Source: Syntrophobacterales bacterium
GTDB taxonomy: Bacteria; Desulfobacterota; Syntrophia; Syntrophales; UBA5619
Assembly (NCBI GenBank): GCA_019429105.1
Contig: JAHYJE010000020.1
Coordinates: 1 to 62,179 of the forward strand
Length of the DNA stretch: 62,179 bases
Direction: 5' to 3'
Made by a program: the position numbers and the translations under genes. Shown one piece after another: positions 49,921-60,455 of this stretch. Numbering within the stretch: position 1 is the first letter of the stretch; every line of letters begins with the position of its first letter. The notes under the pieces are model-generated. The model was not told the origin of the DNA, did not search any database, and worked only from the letters and a program-made list of their open reading frames with translations.

Positions 49921-52900
49921 ATGCCGAAAAGAACCGATCTGAAAAAAATCCTGATCATCGGCTCCGGTCCCATCATCATCAGCCAGGCCTGCGAGTTTGA
50001 CTATTCCGGCACCCAGGCGTGCAAGGCTCTGAAGGAAGAGGGCTATGAGGTGGTGCTGGTCAACTCCAACCCGGCGACGATCATGACCGACCCGGAAACG
50101 GCAGATCGCACCTATATAGAACCTATTACGCCAGAAGTTCTTGAAAAGATTATTGAAAAAGAAAGACCGGATGCGTTGCTTCCTACCCTCGGCGGACAGA
50201 CCGGCCTGAACACGGCGGTCGCGGTCGCCGAGTCCGGGGTGTTGGAAAAATACGGCGTCGAGATGATCGGGGCGTCGCTTGCGGCCATCCACAAGGCGGA
50301 GGATCGGCAGCTCTTTCGTAGCGCGATGGAAAAGATCGGCCTGAAGGTTCCCAAAAGTGGCTTTGCCCGGACGATGGAGGAGGTTTTTCTGGTTGCCGCC
50401 GAGATCGGGTTTCCCATTATTGTTCGCCCCTCGTTTACCCTCGGCGGGACGGGCAGCGGGGTTGCCTACAACCGCGAAGAGCTCGCCGCCATCGCCAAGG
50501 GCGGTCTCGATGCTTCGCTCATCCACGAGATCATGCTGGAGCAGTCCGCCCTCGGCTGGAAGGAGTACGAACTCGAGGTGATGCGCGATCGCGCAGACAA
50601 CGTCGTCATCATCTGTTCGATCGAGAATCTCGATCCGATGGGCGTGCACACCGGCGAATCGCTTACCGTAGCCCCGGCTCAGACGCTGACCGACGTCGAG
50701 TACCAGATAATGAGGGATGCGGCAATCGCGGTCATCCGGGAGATCGGCGTGGAAACCGGGGGGTCGAACGTCCAGTTCGCGCTCCATCCTGAAACCGGCG
50801 AGATGATCGTCATCGAGATGAACCCCCGCGTTTCCCGTTCGTCCGCCCTGGCCTCGAAGGCGACGGGTTTTCCGATTGCGAAGATCGCCGCGAAGCTGGC
50901 CGTCGGTTACACGCTCGATGAGCTGCCCAACGACATCACCCGCGAAACGATGGCGTCCTTCGAGCCGACGCTCGATTACTGCGTCGTCAAAATTCCCCGC
51001 TGGACATTCGAGAAGTTTCCGGAAACAGAAGATTTTTTGACAACGTCCATGAAGTCGGTCGGCGAGACGATGGCGATCGGCCGCACCTTTCACGAGTCCC
51101 TGCAAAAGGCGATCCGCTCGCTGGAAATCAAGCGCTTCGGTCTGCTGGACGGCACTGACGAGGAAAAGGACTGTTCTCCCGAGGAGTTGGAGCAGAAGCT
51201 GCAGCAACCTAATTCGCTACGGCTTTTCTATATCGCGATTGCGTTCAGCCGTCAGATGACTATTGAACGAATACATGAACTTACGATGATTGACCCCTGG
51301 TTTTTGCGCCAGATAAAGTCGCTTGTGGCGGCAGAAGAAGAACTCCGGAGGGAGGGGTTCTCAACCGACAACCTGTATGCCGCAAAACGGCTGGGTTTTG
51401 CCGACCGTTATCTCGGCGCCCTCTGGAATCTCCCCGAGGAGGAAATCCGCGCTCGTCGCTATGCCGCCGGGATAGTTCCCGTTTACCAGCTTGTTGACAC
51501 CTGCGCGGCGGAATTCGAGGCCTTTACCCCGTATTATTATTCGACCTACGAAACCGAAACCGAGACGCGGCCCTCCGGGAAAAAGAAGATCATGATCATC
51601 GGCGGCGGTCCGAACCGGATCGGACAGGGGATCGAATTCGATTACTGCTGCGTCCATGCCTCGTATGCGATTCGAGAGGAGGGTTTGGAGAGCATCATGG
51701 TAAATTCCAACCCGGAGACGGTCAGCACCGACTACGACACCTCGGATCGGCTCTTTTTCGAACCGGTAACGCTCGAGGATGTATTGCATATTCTGAAGGA
51801 GGAGAAGCCCGAAGGAGTGATCGTGCAATTCGGAGGGCAGACCCCGCTGAACCTGGCCCGCAGTCTGGAGCAGGCGGGGGCGCCGATTCTGGGCACCTCG
51901 CCCGACGCGATCGACCGTGCGGAGGATCGGAAGCGTTTTCAGGAGATTGTGCGGCGGCTGGATCTGCTTCAGCCGGACAACGATACGGCGATGACTGAGG
52001 AGGAAGCGGTAAGCGTTGCCGGCCGCATCGGTTACCCGGTTCTGGTGCGCCCCTCTTACGTACTCGGTGGGCGTTCGATGGAAATCATCTACGACGAGGC
52101 AAGTCTGCGGCTGTTCATGGGGCGGGCGCTGGAGGTTTCCGCCGGCCATCCGGTTTTGATCGACAAGTTTCTCGAGGATGCAATCGAGGCCGATGTCGAT
52201 GCGATCAGCGACGGAAAAACAACGGTTGTAGCCGGAATCATGGAACATATCGAGGAAGCTGGCATCCACTCCGGCGACAGCGCCTGCGTCTTGCCGGCGA
52301 TGACCTTTTCCCCGGAAATTCTCGCCAGGATTGAGAGTCAGACCAAGGCGATTGCCGCCGAACTCCATGTTGTCGGCCTGATGAATATCCAGTACGCAAT
52401 CAAGGATAACAAACTGTACCTGCTGGAGGTGAATCCCCGGGCGTCGCGCACCGTGCCGTTTGTCAGCAAGGCCACCGGAGTGCCGCTGGCCAAACTGGCG
52501 ACGAAGGTCATGTTGGGGAAAACACTGGAGGAACTGGGCTTCACAGTGCCGGTGCGCCCCGCTTATATTTCGGTAAAAGAGGCGGTTTTTCCATTCAACC
52601 GTTTCCCCGACGTCGATATTCTGCTCGGCCCGGAGATGAAATCAACGGGCGAGGTGATGGGCATCGACCACTCCTTCGGCCTGGCCTTCGCCAAATCGCA
52701 GATGGCCGCCGGGTTCCAGATTCCCCTCTCGGGCAAGGTGTTTTTGAGCGTGCATGATTTCTACAAGGAACGTATAGTTCCCGTCGCGCGCTCCTTTGCA
52801 GCAATGGGATTCAGGATCGTCGCAACCGGCGGAACGGCGGAAACATTGCGCGCGCATGGGGTTTTGGTTGAAACAGTCAATAAGGTCAGCGAGGGACGTC

Positions 52901-53130
52901 CCCATGTTGTCGATCATATCAAGAACGGCGAACTCCAGATTGTGATCAACGTCAGTCTGGGCAGGCGTTCCTCCCTGGATGCCTGCCATATAAGGCGGGG
53001 AGCTCTCCTGTACAATGTCCTCTACACAACAACCCTCTCCGGCGCCCGGGCGCTTGCCGAGGCGGTCCACGCCCTTAAGCAGGAGGCGTGGGGGGTGGCG
53101 CCGCTGCAGGAGTATCATCATAGCTTATAA
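49921..53130 (+). CDS. carB: Carbamoyl-phosphate synthase large subunit
   Basis: 1069 residues from ATG 49921, 1 base after guaA. Two ATP-grasp halves, each with a [14 protein letters not shown]-type start ([20 protein letters not shown] near residue 12 and [18 protein letters not shown] near 560), followed by the C-terminal allosteric MGS-like domain (about 940-1069) with [17 protein letters not shown]. Makes carbamoyl phosphate for pyrimidine and arginine synthesis. Confidence 0.97.
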   Translation: MPKRTDLKKILIIGSGPIIISQACEFDYSGTQACKALKEEGYEVVLVNSNPATIMTDPETADRTYIEPITPEVLEKIIEKERPDALLPTLGGQTGLNTAVAVAESGVLEKYGVEMIGASLAAIHKAEDRQLFRSAMEKIGLKVPKSGFARTMEEVFLVAAEIGFPIIVRPSFTLGGTGSGVAYNREELAAIAKGGLDASLIHEIMLEQSALGWKEYELEVMRDRADNVVIICSIENLDPMGVHTGESLTVAPAQTLTDVEYQIMRDAAIAVIREIGVETGGSNVQFALHPETGEMIVIEMNPRVSRSSALASKATGFPIAKIAAKLAVGYTLDELPNDITRETMASFEPTLDYCVVKIPRWTFEKFPETEDFLTTSMKSVGETMAIGRTFHESLQKAIRSLEIKRFGLLDGTDEEKDCSPEELEQKLQQPNSLRLFYIAIAFSRQMTIERIHELTMIDPWFLRQIKSLVAAEEELRREGFSTDNLYAAKRLGFADRYLGALWNLPEEEIRARRYAAGIVPVYQLVDTCAAEFEAFTPYYYSTYETETETRPSGKKKIMIIGGGPNRIGQGIEFDYCCVHASYAIREEGLESIMVNSNPETVSTDYDTSDRLFFEPVTLEDVLHILKEEKPEGVIVQFGGQTPLNLARSLEQAGAPILGTSPDAIDRAEDRKRFQEIVRRLDLLQPDNDTAMTEEEAVSVAGRIGYPVLVRPSYVLGGRSMEIIYDEASLRLFMGRALEVSAGHPVLIDKFLEDAIEADVDAISDGKTTVVAGIMEHIEEAGIHSGDSACVLPAMTFSPEILARIESQTKAIAAELHVVGLMNIQYAIKDNKLYLLEVNPRASRTVPFVSKATGVPLAKLATKVMLGKTLEELGFTVPVRPAYISVKEAVFPFNRFPDVDILLGPEMKSTGEVMGIDHSFGLAFAKSQMAAGFQIPLSGKVFLSVHDFYKERIVPVARSFAAMGFRIVATGGTAETLRAHGVLVETVNKVSEGRPHVVDHIKNGELQIVINVSLGRRSSLDACHIRRGALLYNVLYTTTLSGARALAEAVHALKQEAWGVAPLQEYHHSL

Positions 53131-53147
53131 TCAGGGGCAATAACGGG

Positions 53148-54572
53148 ATGCAAGAAATGAAAACGTACGAGGACGAGGAAGGGCCGCGCGAGGAGTGCGG
53201 GGTCTTTGCGGTCTATGGCCACGAGGATGCTGCACGGGTTGCATTTTTCGGCCTTTTTGCTCTGCAGCACCGCGGGCAGGAAAGCGCGGGGATTACCTCT
53301 GCCGACGGTTGCCATGTCTGGGAACACAAGGGGATGGGGCTGGCCTCGGAGGTTTTTCACGAGGATGTCCTCTCGAAACTTCCCGGGAACCTGGCCATCG
53401 GCCATGTCCGCTACTCTACCACCGGCTCTTCGGTGCTTTCCAATGCCCAGCCTTTTTTGGTGCATCACGCCGACGAGTACTACGCGCTTGCCCATAACGG
53501 AAATATTGTCAATGCCCTGGCGCTAAGGGCGGAGTTGGAACAGAAGGGGGCGATTTTCCAGTCCACAATGGACAGCGAGGTGATCGTCCATCTGATGGCG
53601 CCCTACTTGAAAGAAGGACTGGAGACAGCGATCACGAAGGCCCTGGCCCGGGTGGAGGGGGCTTACAGCATCGTCATGCTGACCAAAAACAGGATTGTCG
53701 CCTTCCGCGATCCCCGGGGCTTCCGGCCGCTGTCGCTGGGAACCCTCAACGGCGGCTGGGCTGTGGCGTCCGAGACCTGCGCGTTTGATTTGGTCGGGGC
53801 GAAGTACATCCGCGACATAGAGCCGGGCGAGATGGTGTTCATTGACGAAACCGGGCTGCACAGCATGAAGCCGTTTACCCCGGTCAAGCCCGCCCATTGC
53901 ATCTTCGAGCTGATCTATTTCTCCCGCCCGGACAGCAACGTCTTCGGCAGGAACGTCTATATGTGCCGCAAACGGCTGGGGCGCAATCTGGCGCGGGAGT
54001 ACCGTCCGGACGTAGAGCTGGTGATGCCGTTTCCCGATTCGGGGAATTACGCAGCGATCGGCTATGCGGAGGAAAGCAAGATTCCCTTTGAAATGGGGAT
54101 GATAAGAAATCATTATGTCGGCAGAACCTTCATCCAGCCCAGTCAGATCATGCGGGATTTCGGCGTGCAGGTGAAGCTCAACCCGGTTACCCCGTTGCTC
54201 GAAGGCAAAAAAATCCTGATCATCGAGGATTCCGTTATTCGGGGAACGACCAGTAGAAACCGGGTGCGCCGCCTGCGCGAATGCGGGGTGAAGGAGATCC
54301 ACATGGCGGTGAGCTGTCCGCCGACCCGCAACCCCTGTCCGTACGGGATCGATTTTTCGGTGCGCGGCGAACTGATCGCCGTCGGGAAGGCGACCGAACA
54401 GGAAATTGCGGCGTTTATCGGTCTCGACAGCATTCACTACCTGTCTCTCGCCGGAATGATCGATGCGATGGAACTGCCGGGGGATAATTTCTGCCTTGCC
54501 TGTTACAACGGCGCCTACCCCGTGCCCCCGCCTGAAAAATTCGGGAAATTCTGCCTGGAAGACGCCCACTAA
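53148..54572 (+). CDS. purF: Amidophosphoribosyltransferase
   Basis: 474 residues. Class II amidotransferase with a propeptide (about 15 residues) before the nucleophile Cys in EECGVFAVYG; phosphoribosyltransferase PRPP motif ILIIEDSVIRGTT (about 357-369). Also RYSTTGSS and NGNIVNA. First step of purine synthesis. 17 bases after carB, so the row joins glutamine-using steps of pyrimidine and purine synthesis behind glnA. Confidence 0.95.
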   Translation: MQEMKTYEDEEGPREECGVFAVYGHEDAARVAFFGLFALQHRGQESAGITSADGCHVWEHKGMGLASEVFHEDVLSKLPGNLAIGHVRYSTTGSSVLSNAQPFLVHHADEYYALAHNGNIVNALALRAELEQKGAIFQSTMDSEVIVHLMAPYLKEGLETAITKALARVEGAYSIVMLTKNRIVAFRDPRGFRPLSLGTLNGGWAVASETCAFDLVGAKYIRDIEPGEMVFIDETGLHSMKPFTPVKPAHCIFELIYFSRPDSNVFGRNVYMCRKRLGRNLAREYRPDVELVMPFPDSGNYAAIGYAEESKIPFEMGMIRNHYVGRTFIQPSQIMRDFGVQVKLNPVTPLLEGKKILIIEDSVIRGTTSRNRVRRLRECGVKEIHMAVSCPPTRNPCPYGIDFSVRGELIAVGKATEQEIAAFIGLDSIHYLSLAGMIDAMELPGDNFCLACYNGAYPVPPPEKFGKFCLEDAH

Positions 54573-54783
54573 CCGCAGAGTACGACCCGTAATGCCTATC
54601 AAAAAGCATGCATTTTTTGTTGTCTCCTACGAGTCAATGAAACTGGAAATCGTTCCCATCTAACAATTATTTATTGAAGTCGTTAAATCTATCCGATGCC
54701 TTTAGGTAGCACCTTTCATCCAGTATTGCACATGAGCAATTAAAGAAAAATATAAAGGCAGCAGATAAATAATCCTGCGGATA

Positions 54784-55686
54784 TCAAAGTAATTCGGCAT
54801 TGGTCAGTATAGCGACAATGTCTTTTCCAAGATCGCCTCGTAGTTTATGCCCGTCGAACAGTTCTAAAAATACCATACCACAGTTGTGGTCAAAAGATGG
54901 CTGAAGTGCTTTGCCCTGGAAATACCTCCCCTGAATATTCGCTTGGTTGCCGACTCTCGGATAAAGAAGAAAGCTTCGGTTTGCACCGAATTGGACGTTG
55001 TACGCGTGCATCTGCTGCAGATCGGCATCGCCTGGTTTACCATCGCCTGGAATTTTCCATTTGGTATCCATGACGACCCGCTCGTAATTGGAACCGGTAT
55101 CGATCTGGGCAATGATGTCGGGACGGATGGCCTTCTGCATATTATCGGCAGACCAGAATGGGCGGGATACTTGAGCCTTGAACGAGATCCGACGGAACGT
55201 CTGTTTCATTTCTGCCCGCTTAAGCTGAACGTAGACAAAATGTTCGAACAGGGTATTCATATCGAACAGGATCGCCAGGACATCCTCCCTGCCGCCACAA
55301 ACGTCGGGATTATAGTTCAGTATGATCAAGCGGGCGAGTTGCTGTCTCAACCTGGCATCCGACATCGATGCTACCCGGATGAATCCTGATTGACGGAGCA
55401 TTTCGATCAGAGCGCCCTGCCACTTCTTTTTCTGGCTGGACGAGTCAGGACCCTTGTCTGCCTTGGGCAGAATCTCTATGGTCAGGTTTCCAACCTGGAT
55501 GACGCCAACATAGTTTCGGAAATGGATGCGATCGAATCCGACCGCAAAGAACCGATTGCCATGCCGTTCGTTGTACTGCACCAAACGCTTGAAGTGGTCA
55601 TGGGTAAACGACCCCCTCACTGGCAGTGTTGTGTGTTCGAACACCTGGATGACATTACTCATATACTGCACGGAAATCCTCGTCAT
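54784..55686 (-). pseudogene. mcrC: McrC-like nuclease subunit with internal deletion
   Basis: 300 residues, against about 400-450 for intact McrC. The C-terminal PD-(D/E)xK nuclease is present: RPD190 then VVMD207-x-K209, with NMQKAIRPDIIAQ before it. Residues ~90-117 (MLRQSGFIRVASMSDARLRQQ) join directly to LARLIILNYNPDVCGGREDV; the helical middle of the family, about 100-130 residues, is missing while the frame is kept. The start overlaps mcrB by 4 bases (ATGA). Activity doubtful. Confidence 0.7.
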
Positions 55687-56417
55687 TCAGGGTCATGGGA
55701 TCTTGTAACGCGTAAACGCGTCGTTGCACCCCACTTGAGAGAGTCCTGAGTCATAAAGTAGAAGCTCTGCAAATCGATCATGTCCCGCGGTGTCCATTCC
55801 GCCAGCTCCCCACGCAAGGTCTTCATGATCGTCAGAACCCTTCGATACTCCTCGACCGTTAAGAACTTGCCGTCTCCGAGATGCTTTTCACCGATCGACT
55901 TCAGGAACCCATCAAAAATCGCCGGCTTAATGAAGATATAATTTTGCGGACTCCAGAAGCAGATGAAAAAGGTTGGAATAGCTTTACTCATGTTGGCAGG
56001 GCAGTTGTTTCCTTTGAGCCACGTCAGGAGATTTTGCATCGGCTCATCGATCTCCCCGCCAATACTAACGGAATTGAGCAGGGCATGAAGCCGATTCTTG
56101 AATTCGCGGGACTTTGCCTCCGTATTCAATATACTGTAAAGTACGTCTTGATCCCTCCATCCAATGAAGTTCTGCCTTTCTTTAAGCCCGGGCAGCTTGT
56201 CAGAAAATAGTTTCTTTAGAAGTTTCTTGAATTCTTCGGTTGATAGTGAGTCGGAACTTGATGAGATCCAGGCATCGAACAACTGGTGCAGATACGATGA
56301 TGTTACCCGTTTGTATGTGTCTTCAGAATCAAGGTACTCCTGACTGCTGTCGCTGAAGTTTTTAAAGGAAGGGAAGGATTGGAGAAAGACCTGTTTCAGT
56401 TCCGAAATATTTTCCAT
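55683..56417 (-). pseudogene. mcrB: McrB-like GTPase subunit without its AAA+ motor
   Basis: 244 residues. The N-terminal part resembles the DNA-binding domain of McrB relatives: FFICFWSPQNYIFIKPAIFDGFLK, YRRVLTIMKTLRGELAEWTPRDMIDLQSFYF. Then the protein ends after a short out-of-family tail (MTQDSLKWGATTRLRVTRSHDPE). The entire GTP-binding AAA+ domain (about 300-400 residues) is absent. Read in another frame the tail gives AFTRYKIP, possibly the original end. Confidence 0.7.
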
Positions 56418-56451
56418 GTAATGTCCCTCTATATTAGGATGTGCAGGCCAC

Positions 56452-56721
56452 CTACGAGAATACCCTTGGCTTCAGGAGCACGAGCCTTGACTTCTCCCTA
56501 TCTCTGAATCCCATGAGCGACCTCGGCCATTTTCTAACATCGAACAGGGTATTTACCTCGTAGGCGTTCGTCCCTGATACACCGACCTTGAATGTTCCTG
56601 ATCCGACGCGAAGAATGATGGCAAGCAGATCGGCATCCGTCAGCCGTTCCGGGCCTTCGGCAAAGAGTCGTTCGCGCGGACGTTCGTTTGTTGGCCAGCT
56701 CTTGATTCGTTCAGAACTCAC
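56452..56721 (-). pseudogene. radC: RadC family, N-terminal fragment
   Basis: 89 residues. [38 protein letters not shown] (about 6-43) is the conserved RadC start. After GVSGTNA (about residue 53) the sequence no longer follows RadC; the JAB metalloprotease core (H-x-H-x10-D) is missing. The last 36 residues are of unknown origin. Truncated by rearrangement. Confidence 0.75.
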
Positions 56722-56924
56722 GTTACAGCCCTATCGTTAATGTCCAGCTATTCGTGCACCAGTCCAAATGCACGGTCGAGATCAAAGCGTTCAAAATCCG
56801 ATGATCGCAGCACCGGTTTCAATTCCGTGTTGATCCGGGTTTTAAGTTTATTTTTTCGCACCGATGATCTCTATCCTCGACCTTGGGTTTCAAGTTGTGG
56901 GGCTTAATTTCACTATCTCCACCA

Positions 56925-57935
56925 TCATTTCCTACCCGTAATCAAATTGACTACGACTTTCGTCAGAACGTCTTTCTCTTCCGGCTTACTTTCTGCAATC
57001 ATCAGCGTGATGGCGACCAGAGCATTGTCGGCAATGTGCCGGGAGCCGTCGGCGCAATAAAGGATACCGTTCTTCTCCATGAGCCAGAGAAACAAGGCGG
57101 CAATGCGCTTGTTGCCATCCACGAAACTATGGTTCTTTACCAGAAAATAAAGAAGATGCGCGTCCTTTTCTTCAAGGCTCCGATAGAGGTATCTCCCGTT
57201 GAACGTCTGCATCACCGCCCCCAGCGAACCAGGAAGGCTGTCGTCTTTCTCTCTGCCAAAGAGATCTGATCCTCCGAATTTGCAGCGCAACTGCTCGATG
57301 ACGATTAAGGCCTCCTGATAATCAATACCTTTTGCCGCTGCCTTCTTCAAACGGGCAAGTGAAACCCGCTGGTGATCGTAATCGTCCAATAAGTCAAGGG
57401 CATAAGAATAATCCGTCACCACTTGGAGAAGCGCCCTGGCCTGGTCTGATGTCACATCATACCGGTCCAAGACCTGACCGACCAGCTTAAGGGACTGACG
57501 TAGTTCCTTTAAGCGGCGCTGGTTAACAGAATACCCCTTCAGGATATGGTCGCGCAAGGTCTGCGTCGCCCAGATGCGGAACTGCGTGCCGCGCTTGGAG
57601 TTGACGCGATAGCCCACGGAGAGGATGGCATCGAGGTTGAAGTTTTCGACCTGACGTTCGACGATGCGCCTGCCTTCATCTTGAACTGTTGCAAAAAATG
57701 CAACTGTTGACCCGCTGTCAAGTTCGCCCTCGCGGAACACATTGTTTAAGTGACGGGAAATAACGGATTTATCGCGATCGAAGAGGGATGCTATCTGGTT
57801 TAAATTCAACCATAATGTGTCCTTTTCCAGCCGGACATCGAGACTTATCGTGCCGTCCGGGTTGTTGTAAAGCACTACGGCGCCGGTGCTATGTTTGCTG
57901 AGCGGTTCACTATGGATGCCGGATTGCTTCTTCAT
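56925..57935 (-). CDS. RhuM-Fic/DOC fusion protein
   Basis: 336 residues from ATG 57935 with GGAGGG upstream. The first ~120 residues are a RhuM domain (TLWLNLNQIASLFDRDKSVIS ... GYRVNSKRGTQFRIWATQTLRDHILKGY); the C-terminal ~150 residues a Fic/DOC fold with HSFVDGNKRIAA (about 268-279), which matches the Fic motif H-x-F-x-D-G-N-x-R. Fic enzymes transfer AMP or other groups to proteins. Related to the rhuM in the hsd operon, which lacks this motif. A toxin or host-modifying role is inferred. Confidence 0.85.
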   Translation of the reverse strand: MKKQSGIHSEPLSKHSTGAVVLYNNPDGTISLDVRLEKDTLWLNLNQIASLFDRDKSVISRHLNNVFREGELDSGSTVAFFATVQDEGRRIVERQVENFNLDAILSVGYRVNSKRGTQFRIWATQTLRDHILKGYSVNQRRLKELRQSLKLVGQVLDRYDVTSDQARALLQVVTDYSYALDLLDDYDHQRVSLARLKKAAAKGIDYQEALIVIEQLRCKFGGSDLFGREKDDSLPGSLGAVMQTFNGRYLYRSLEEKDAHLLYFLVKNHSFVDGNKRIAALFLWLMEKNGILYCADGSRHIADNALVAITLMIAESKPEEKDVLTKVVVNLITGRK

Positions 57936-58125
57936 CACAACCCTCCAGTGCGGTTGATCATTTCAGTGCGGGATGGATCCATTGACAATCAAACCCCATT
58001 CTTTATTTACACTGTCCTTTGCACACTTCCAATCTGAAATCAATGAGGTCGCACCAATGGGTATCGTATCGACTTGTATTTGCAGTGAATTTAAAATATA
58101 ATTGAACAAACAGGTATTTACATGT

Positions 58126-58455
58126 TTAGCGGCTCAGTTTAGCTCCAGCTATACGGTTTAAGCTAACGCCTGATTCCGATGCCTGAATAGCAAGATTCCT
58201 ATGAATTTCAGGAGGGACACGAACCATAAATTTACCGCTATATCTTTTACAGGCTATCGTTTGCGGGACTGCCTCACCGGTATGCGTCATATCGTTGATA
58301 ACAATCTCAATGGTCTTACGAATACCCTTCAAGGCCGACTCAGGCGTCTTATCCAACCAGCTCAAACTCGGGAGCTCGGTGCATAAACCGACATATTCTT
58401 GATCATCATCAGACCAAGTTACGCGGTAAGTATAACAATCATTTTTCAGTGGCAT
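58126..58455 (-). CDS. hicB: HicB-family antitoxin
   Basis: 109 residues from ATG 58455 behind TTGGAGG. HicB fold with YRVTWSDDDQEYVGLCTELPSLSWLDKTPESALKGI (about 10-45), plus a C-terminal ribbon-helix-helix FMVRVPPEIHRNLAIQASESGVSLNRI (about 80-106) for DNA binding. Follows the HicA-like gene, toxin first. Confidence 0.88.
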   Translation of the reverse strand: MPLKNDCYTYRVTWSDDDQEYVGLCTELPSLSWLDKTPESALKGIRKTIEIVINDMTHTGEAVPQTIACKRYSGKFMVRVPPEIHRNLAIQASESGVSLNRIAGAKLSR

Positions 58456-58494
58456 CTTCAACCTCCAAATTGTCAATAGCCAAAAGTACCTACT

Positions 58495-58683
58495 TTACCT
58501 GGCCTTATTATTCTGTATGTTGATCCGTGGGTCTCCTTGCCAAGGCATCTTGTATACGTGGTGACTTCCATCCTTTTGGCGCGCCTGCCCGAAATAATAA
58601 ATACAGACTTTGCTTAAGTCAGCAAAGCGAACGTCCGCGGGGTTATTTTTCATCTGTATCAGAATATCTTCAACCTTGGCCAT
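58495..58683 (-). CDS. hicA: HicA-like toxin, apparently short at the C-terminus
   Basis: 62 residues. DLSKVCIYYFGQARQKDGSHHVYKMPWQGDPRINIQ contains the HicA dsRBD-like core with the conserved His in GSHH (about 40-43). Family members usually continue for 10-20 residues (KPYQVKQVL-type); here TAA follows NNKAR, and a nearby G-rich spot could be a frameshift. Possibly still active, possibly decayed. Confidence 0.7.
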   Translation of the reverse strand: MAKVEDILIQMKNNPADVRFADLSKVCIYYFGQARQKDGSHHVYKMPWQGDPRINIQNNKAR

Positions 58684-58988
58684 GTTTTTATAGTATCAAT
58701 ATTGATATTTATGTGAAGCCGTTTATTTCAGCCCTGACCTCTGCGCATTTCCATCGGAATTCATTGGATTCGATTCATGAGCTAAATCGTTGACTTGTAT
58801 TGAAGTCTTGGATGATTCAAAAAAAGAAAGCCTGTTGCTTACAGGAAGTACAAAAGCCCCCCGATCCTCCCTCAAAAATGCCACATTTCAAGCACAATAT
58901 CCTTGATATACCTTGTTAAAAAATTGCAACTTTGAACAGTGTATTTGAACAGCTTCAAAAAAATCCCAAAGCGCCTATCGCTCCAATA
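58684..58988. other. 305-base gap between hicA and the Mut7-C gene
   Basis: Contains the hicA promoter/operator at its left end (next entry). The remaining part is AT-rich with no open frame of note and no RNA gene; a short C-run and A-runs at 58815-58870 are not a convincing terminator. Confidence 0.6.
58690..58715 (-). promoter_or_regulatory. hicAB promoter with palindromic operator
   Basis: On the minus strand TTCACA (58715-58710) is followed after 16 bases by TACTAT (58693-58688), only 4 bases before the ATG at 58683. The spacer holds the perfect 14-base palindrome TATCAATATTGATA (58694-58707), a good operator for the ribbon-helix-helix HicB. The leader is nearly absent. Confidence 0.6.
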
Positions 58989-59477
58989 TTAAGGGCAACG
59001 CCAGAAGGCCTCCATTTTCCTGCTCATTGATTGCCAATGGGTTCCCTGCCAGTAGAGGCGGTGGCAGGCGGGGCATTCGGCAAAATAGTCCTGGGTGAGG
59101 AACACGTAGGGCGGGACACGGTCCTTCACCGTTGCTTTGGGACATCCTTCCAGCCGCCGGTTGCATTCCAGGCAGATGGTAAAAGGACGAAGGCAGCCTT
59201 TATCCAATTTCAGGGCGCCAATGACCTGCCGCACCTGTGCAGTAAAACGGTCGCTCTCGATGAGGACAGACTGGATATGTCCAGCCACAATAACACGGCG
59301 TTTCATAATTCGCCGGTCACGGGTCAGAAGTATGCGTTTTTCGTTCAAGGCGGCGGCGATTATTGCGGCATCGTCGGCGCCGGTAAAGAGGAGGGCGTCA
59401 AAACCTGCCATGCGCAGCCACTTTGCCATTTTGCCAACATTATTGTCGACGATAAATTTAAGCTCGGTGTCCATCAT
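58989..59477 (-). CDS. Mut7-C RNase-domain protein
   Basis: 162 residues from ATG 59477; TTG 59510 would add 11 residues. PIN-like N-terminus DNNVGKMAKWLRMAGFDALLFTG (about 9-31) and DRRIMKRR, with acidic residues at the active site, followed by a zinc ribbon CLECNRRLEGC ... CPACHRLYWQGTHW. This is the Mut7-C fold, proposed as an RNase. Substrate unknown. Confidence 0.85.
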   Translation of the reverse strand: MMDTELKFIVDNNVGKMAKWLRMAGFDALLFTGADDAAIIAAALNEKRILLTRDRRIMKRRVIVAGHIQSVLIESDRFTAQVRQVIGALKLDKGCLRPFTICLECNRRLEGCPKATVKDRVPPYVFLTQDYFAECPACHRLYWQGTHWQSMSRKMEAFWRCP

Positions 59478-59717
59478 CTTCGTAACGGCGGCGGAAATTG
59501 CACCTTTCAAACCATATTCAACTCTCTCTGCCGCTCATAGGCAGTGAAGCTTTGTATCGGGAGCCGTGCAATTCTCCGCCTGCTCATCCTTGTTCGAATA
59601 AAAAGCAATTGATTATTTTTGAAAATTAGTTCACCCTCCGCCGGTCGTTCATAACACAAAAAAGGTAAGGACGGTTACATTTGATTGTTCATTTTTAACA
59701 CGTTTGAGGGTTAAAGA

Positions 59718-60455
59718 GTGCACGCAAAACTCGATAACATCGCGATTGTCCTGAAAGGCCCGAAGTTTGCCGGGAATGTCGGGTCGGTGGCGCGGTGCGC
59801 CAAAAATATGGGCATAGCAAAGCTGATTGTTGTCGGCAACCGGGAGCTCGACGACGAGGAAATGCGCAAGATGGCGACCCATGTCGCGGGCGATATCGTT
59901 GATGACATCCGCCATTACGACACGCTTGACGAGGCCCTGGCCGAATTCAACTGGGTGGTCGGGACGACGGCGCGGCAGGGGTGGGGGCGCGGGCCGGTGG
60001 TCTCGCCGCGGCAAATGGCCGAGCAGATCGTCAATGCGTCGCAGGAAAATCGGGTCGCCCTCCTCTTCGGCCCGGAGGACGCGGGGCTGACCAACGACGA
60101 TTTGCGCTTCTGCCAGACACTGGTCTCGATTCCCACCGCCGGCTTCAAATCGCTGAACCTCTCCCAGGCGGCGATGGTCGTCTGCTACGAAATATTTGTC
60201 GCCCACCGGGAAGAAACCGCCGGATTTAAACAAAAACTCGCCGAAGCAAGGGAACTGGACGGCATGTACGCCCACCTGCAGGCGACCCTGTCGGCAATCG
60301 GCTTCCTGCTGCCGGAAAATCCCGATTACTGGATGACCCATATCCGCCGCCTCTTTTCCCGCACCACGCTGCTGGCGCGGGAGGTCAAAATCATTCGGGG
60401 CATCTGCCGCCAGATCGAGTGGTACGGCGACCACAAGGAGCGCAAGACACCATGA
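59718..60455 (+). CDS. trmJ: tRNA/rRNA 2'-O-methyltransferase, TrmJ-like
   Basis: 245 residues, GTG start. SPOUT/TrmH family: VLKGPKFAGNVGSVARCAKNMG (about 11-32), LLFGPEDAGLTNDDLRFCQ (about 114-132), SIPTAGFKSLNLSQAAMVVCYE (about 136-157), the three conserved blocks of the knotted SAM fold. The TrmJ group methylates tRNA position 32. Overlaps the flavodoxin gene by four bases. Confidence 0.88.
   Translation: MHAKLDNIAIVLKGPKFAGNVGSVARCAKNMGIAKLIVVGNRELDDEEMRKMATHVAGDIVDDIRHYDTLDEALAEFNWVVGTTARQGWGRGPVVSPRQMAEQIVNASQENRVALLFGPEDAGLTNDDLRFCQTLVSIPTAGFKSLNLSQAAMVVCYEIFVAHREETAGFKQKLAEARELDGMYAHLQATLSAIGFLLPENPDYWMTHIRRLFSRTTLLAREVKIIRGICRQIEWYGDHKERKTP

Noticed and set aside
48699-51207. Long antisense frames opposite guaA and carB
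   Set aside because: Both sense genes are complete and conserved; the antisense proteins have no family features.
54599-54664. 21-codon frame starting MPIKKHAFF after purF
   Set aside because: Too short, no ribosome binding site, no family recognised.
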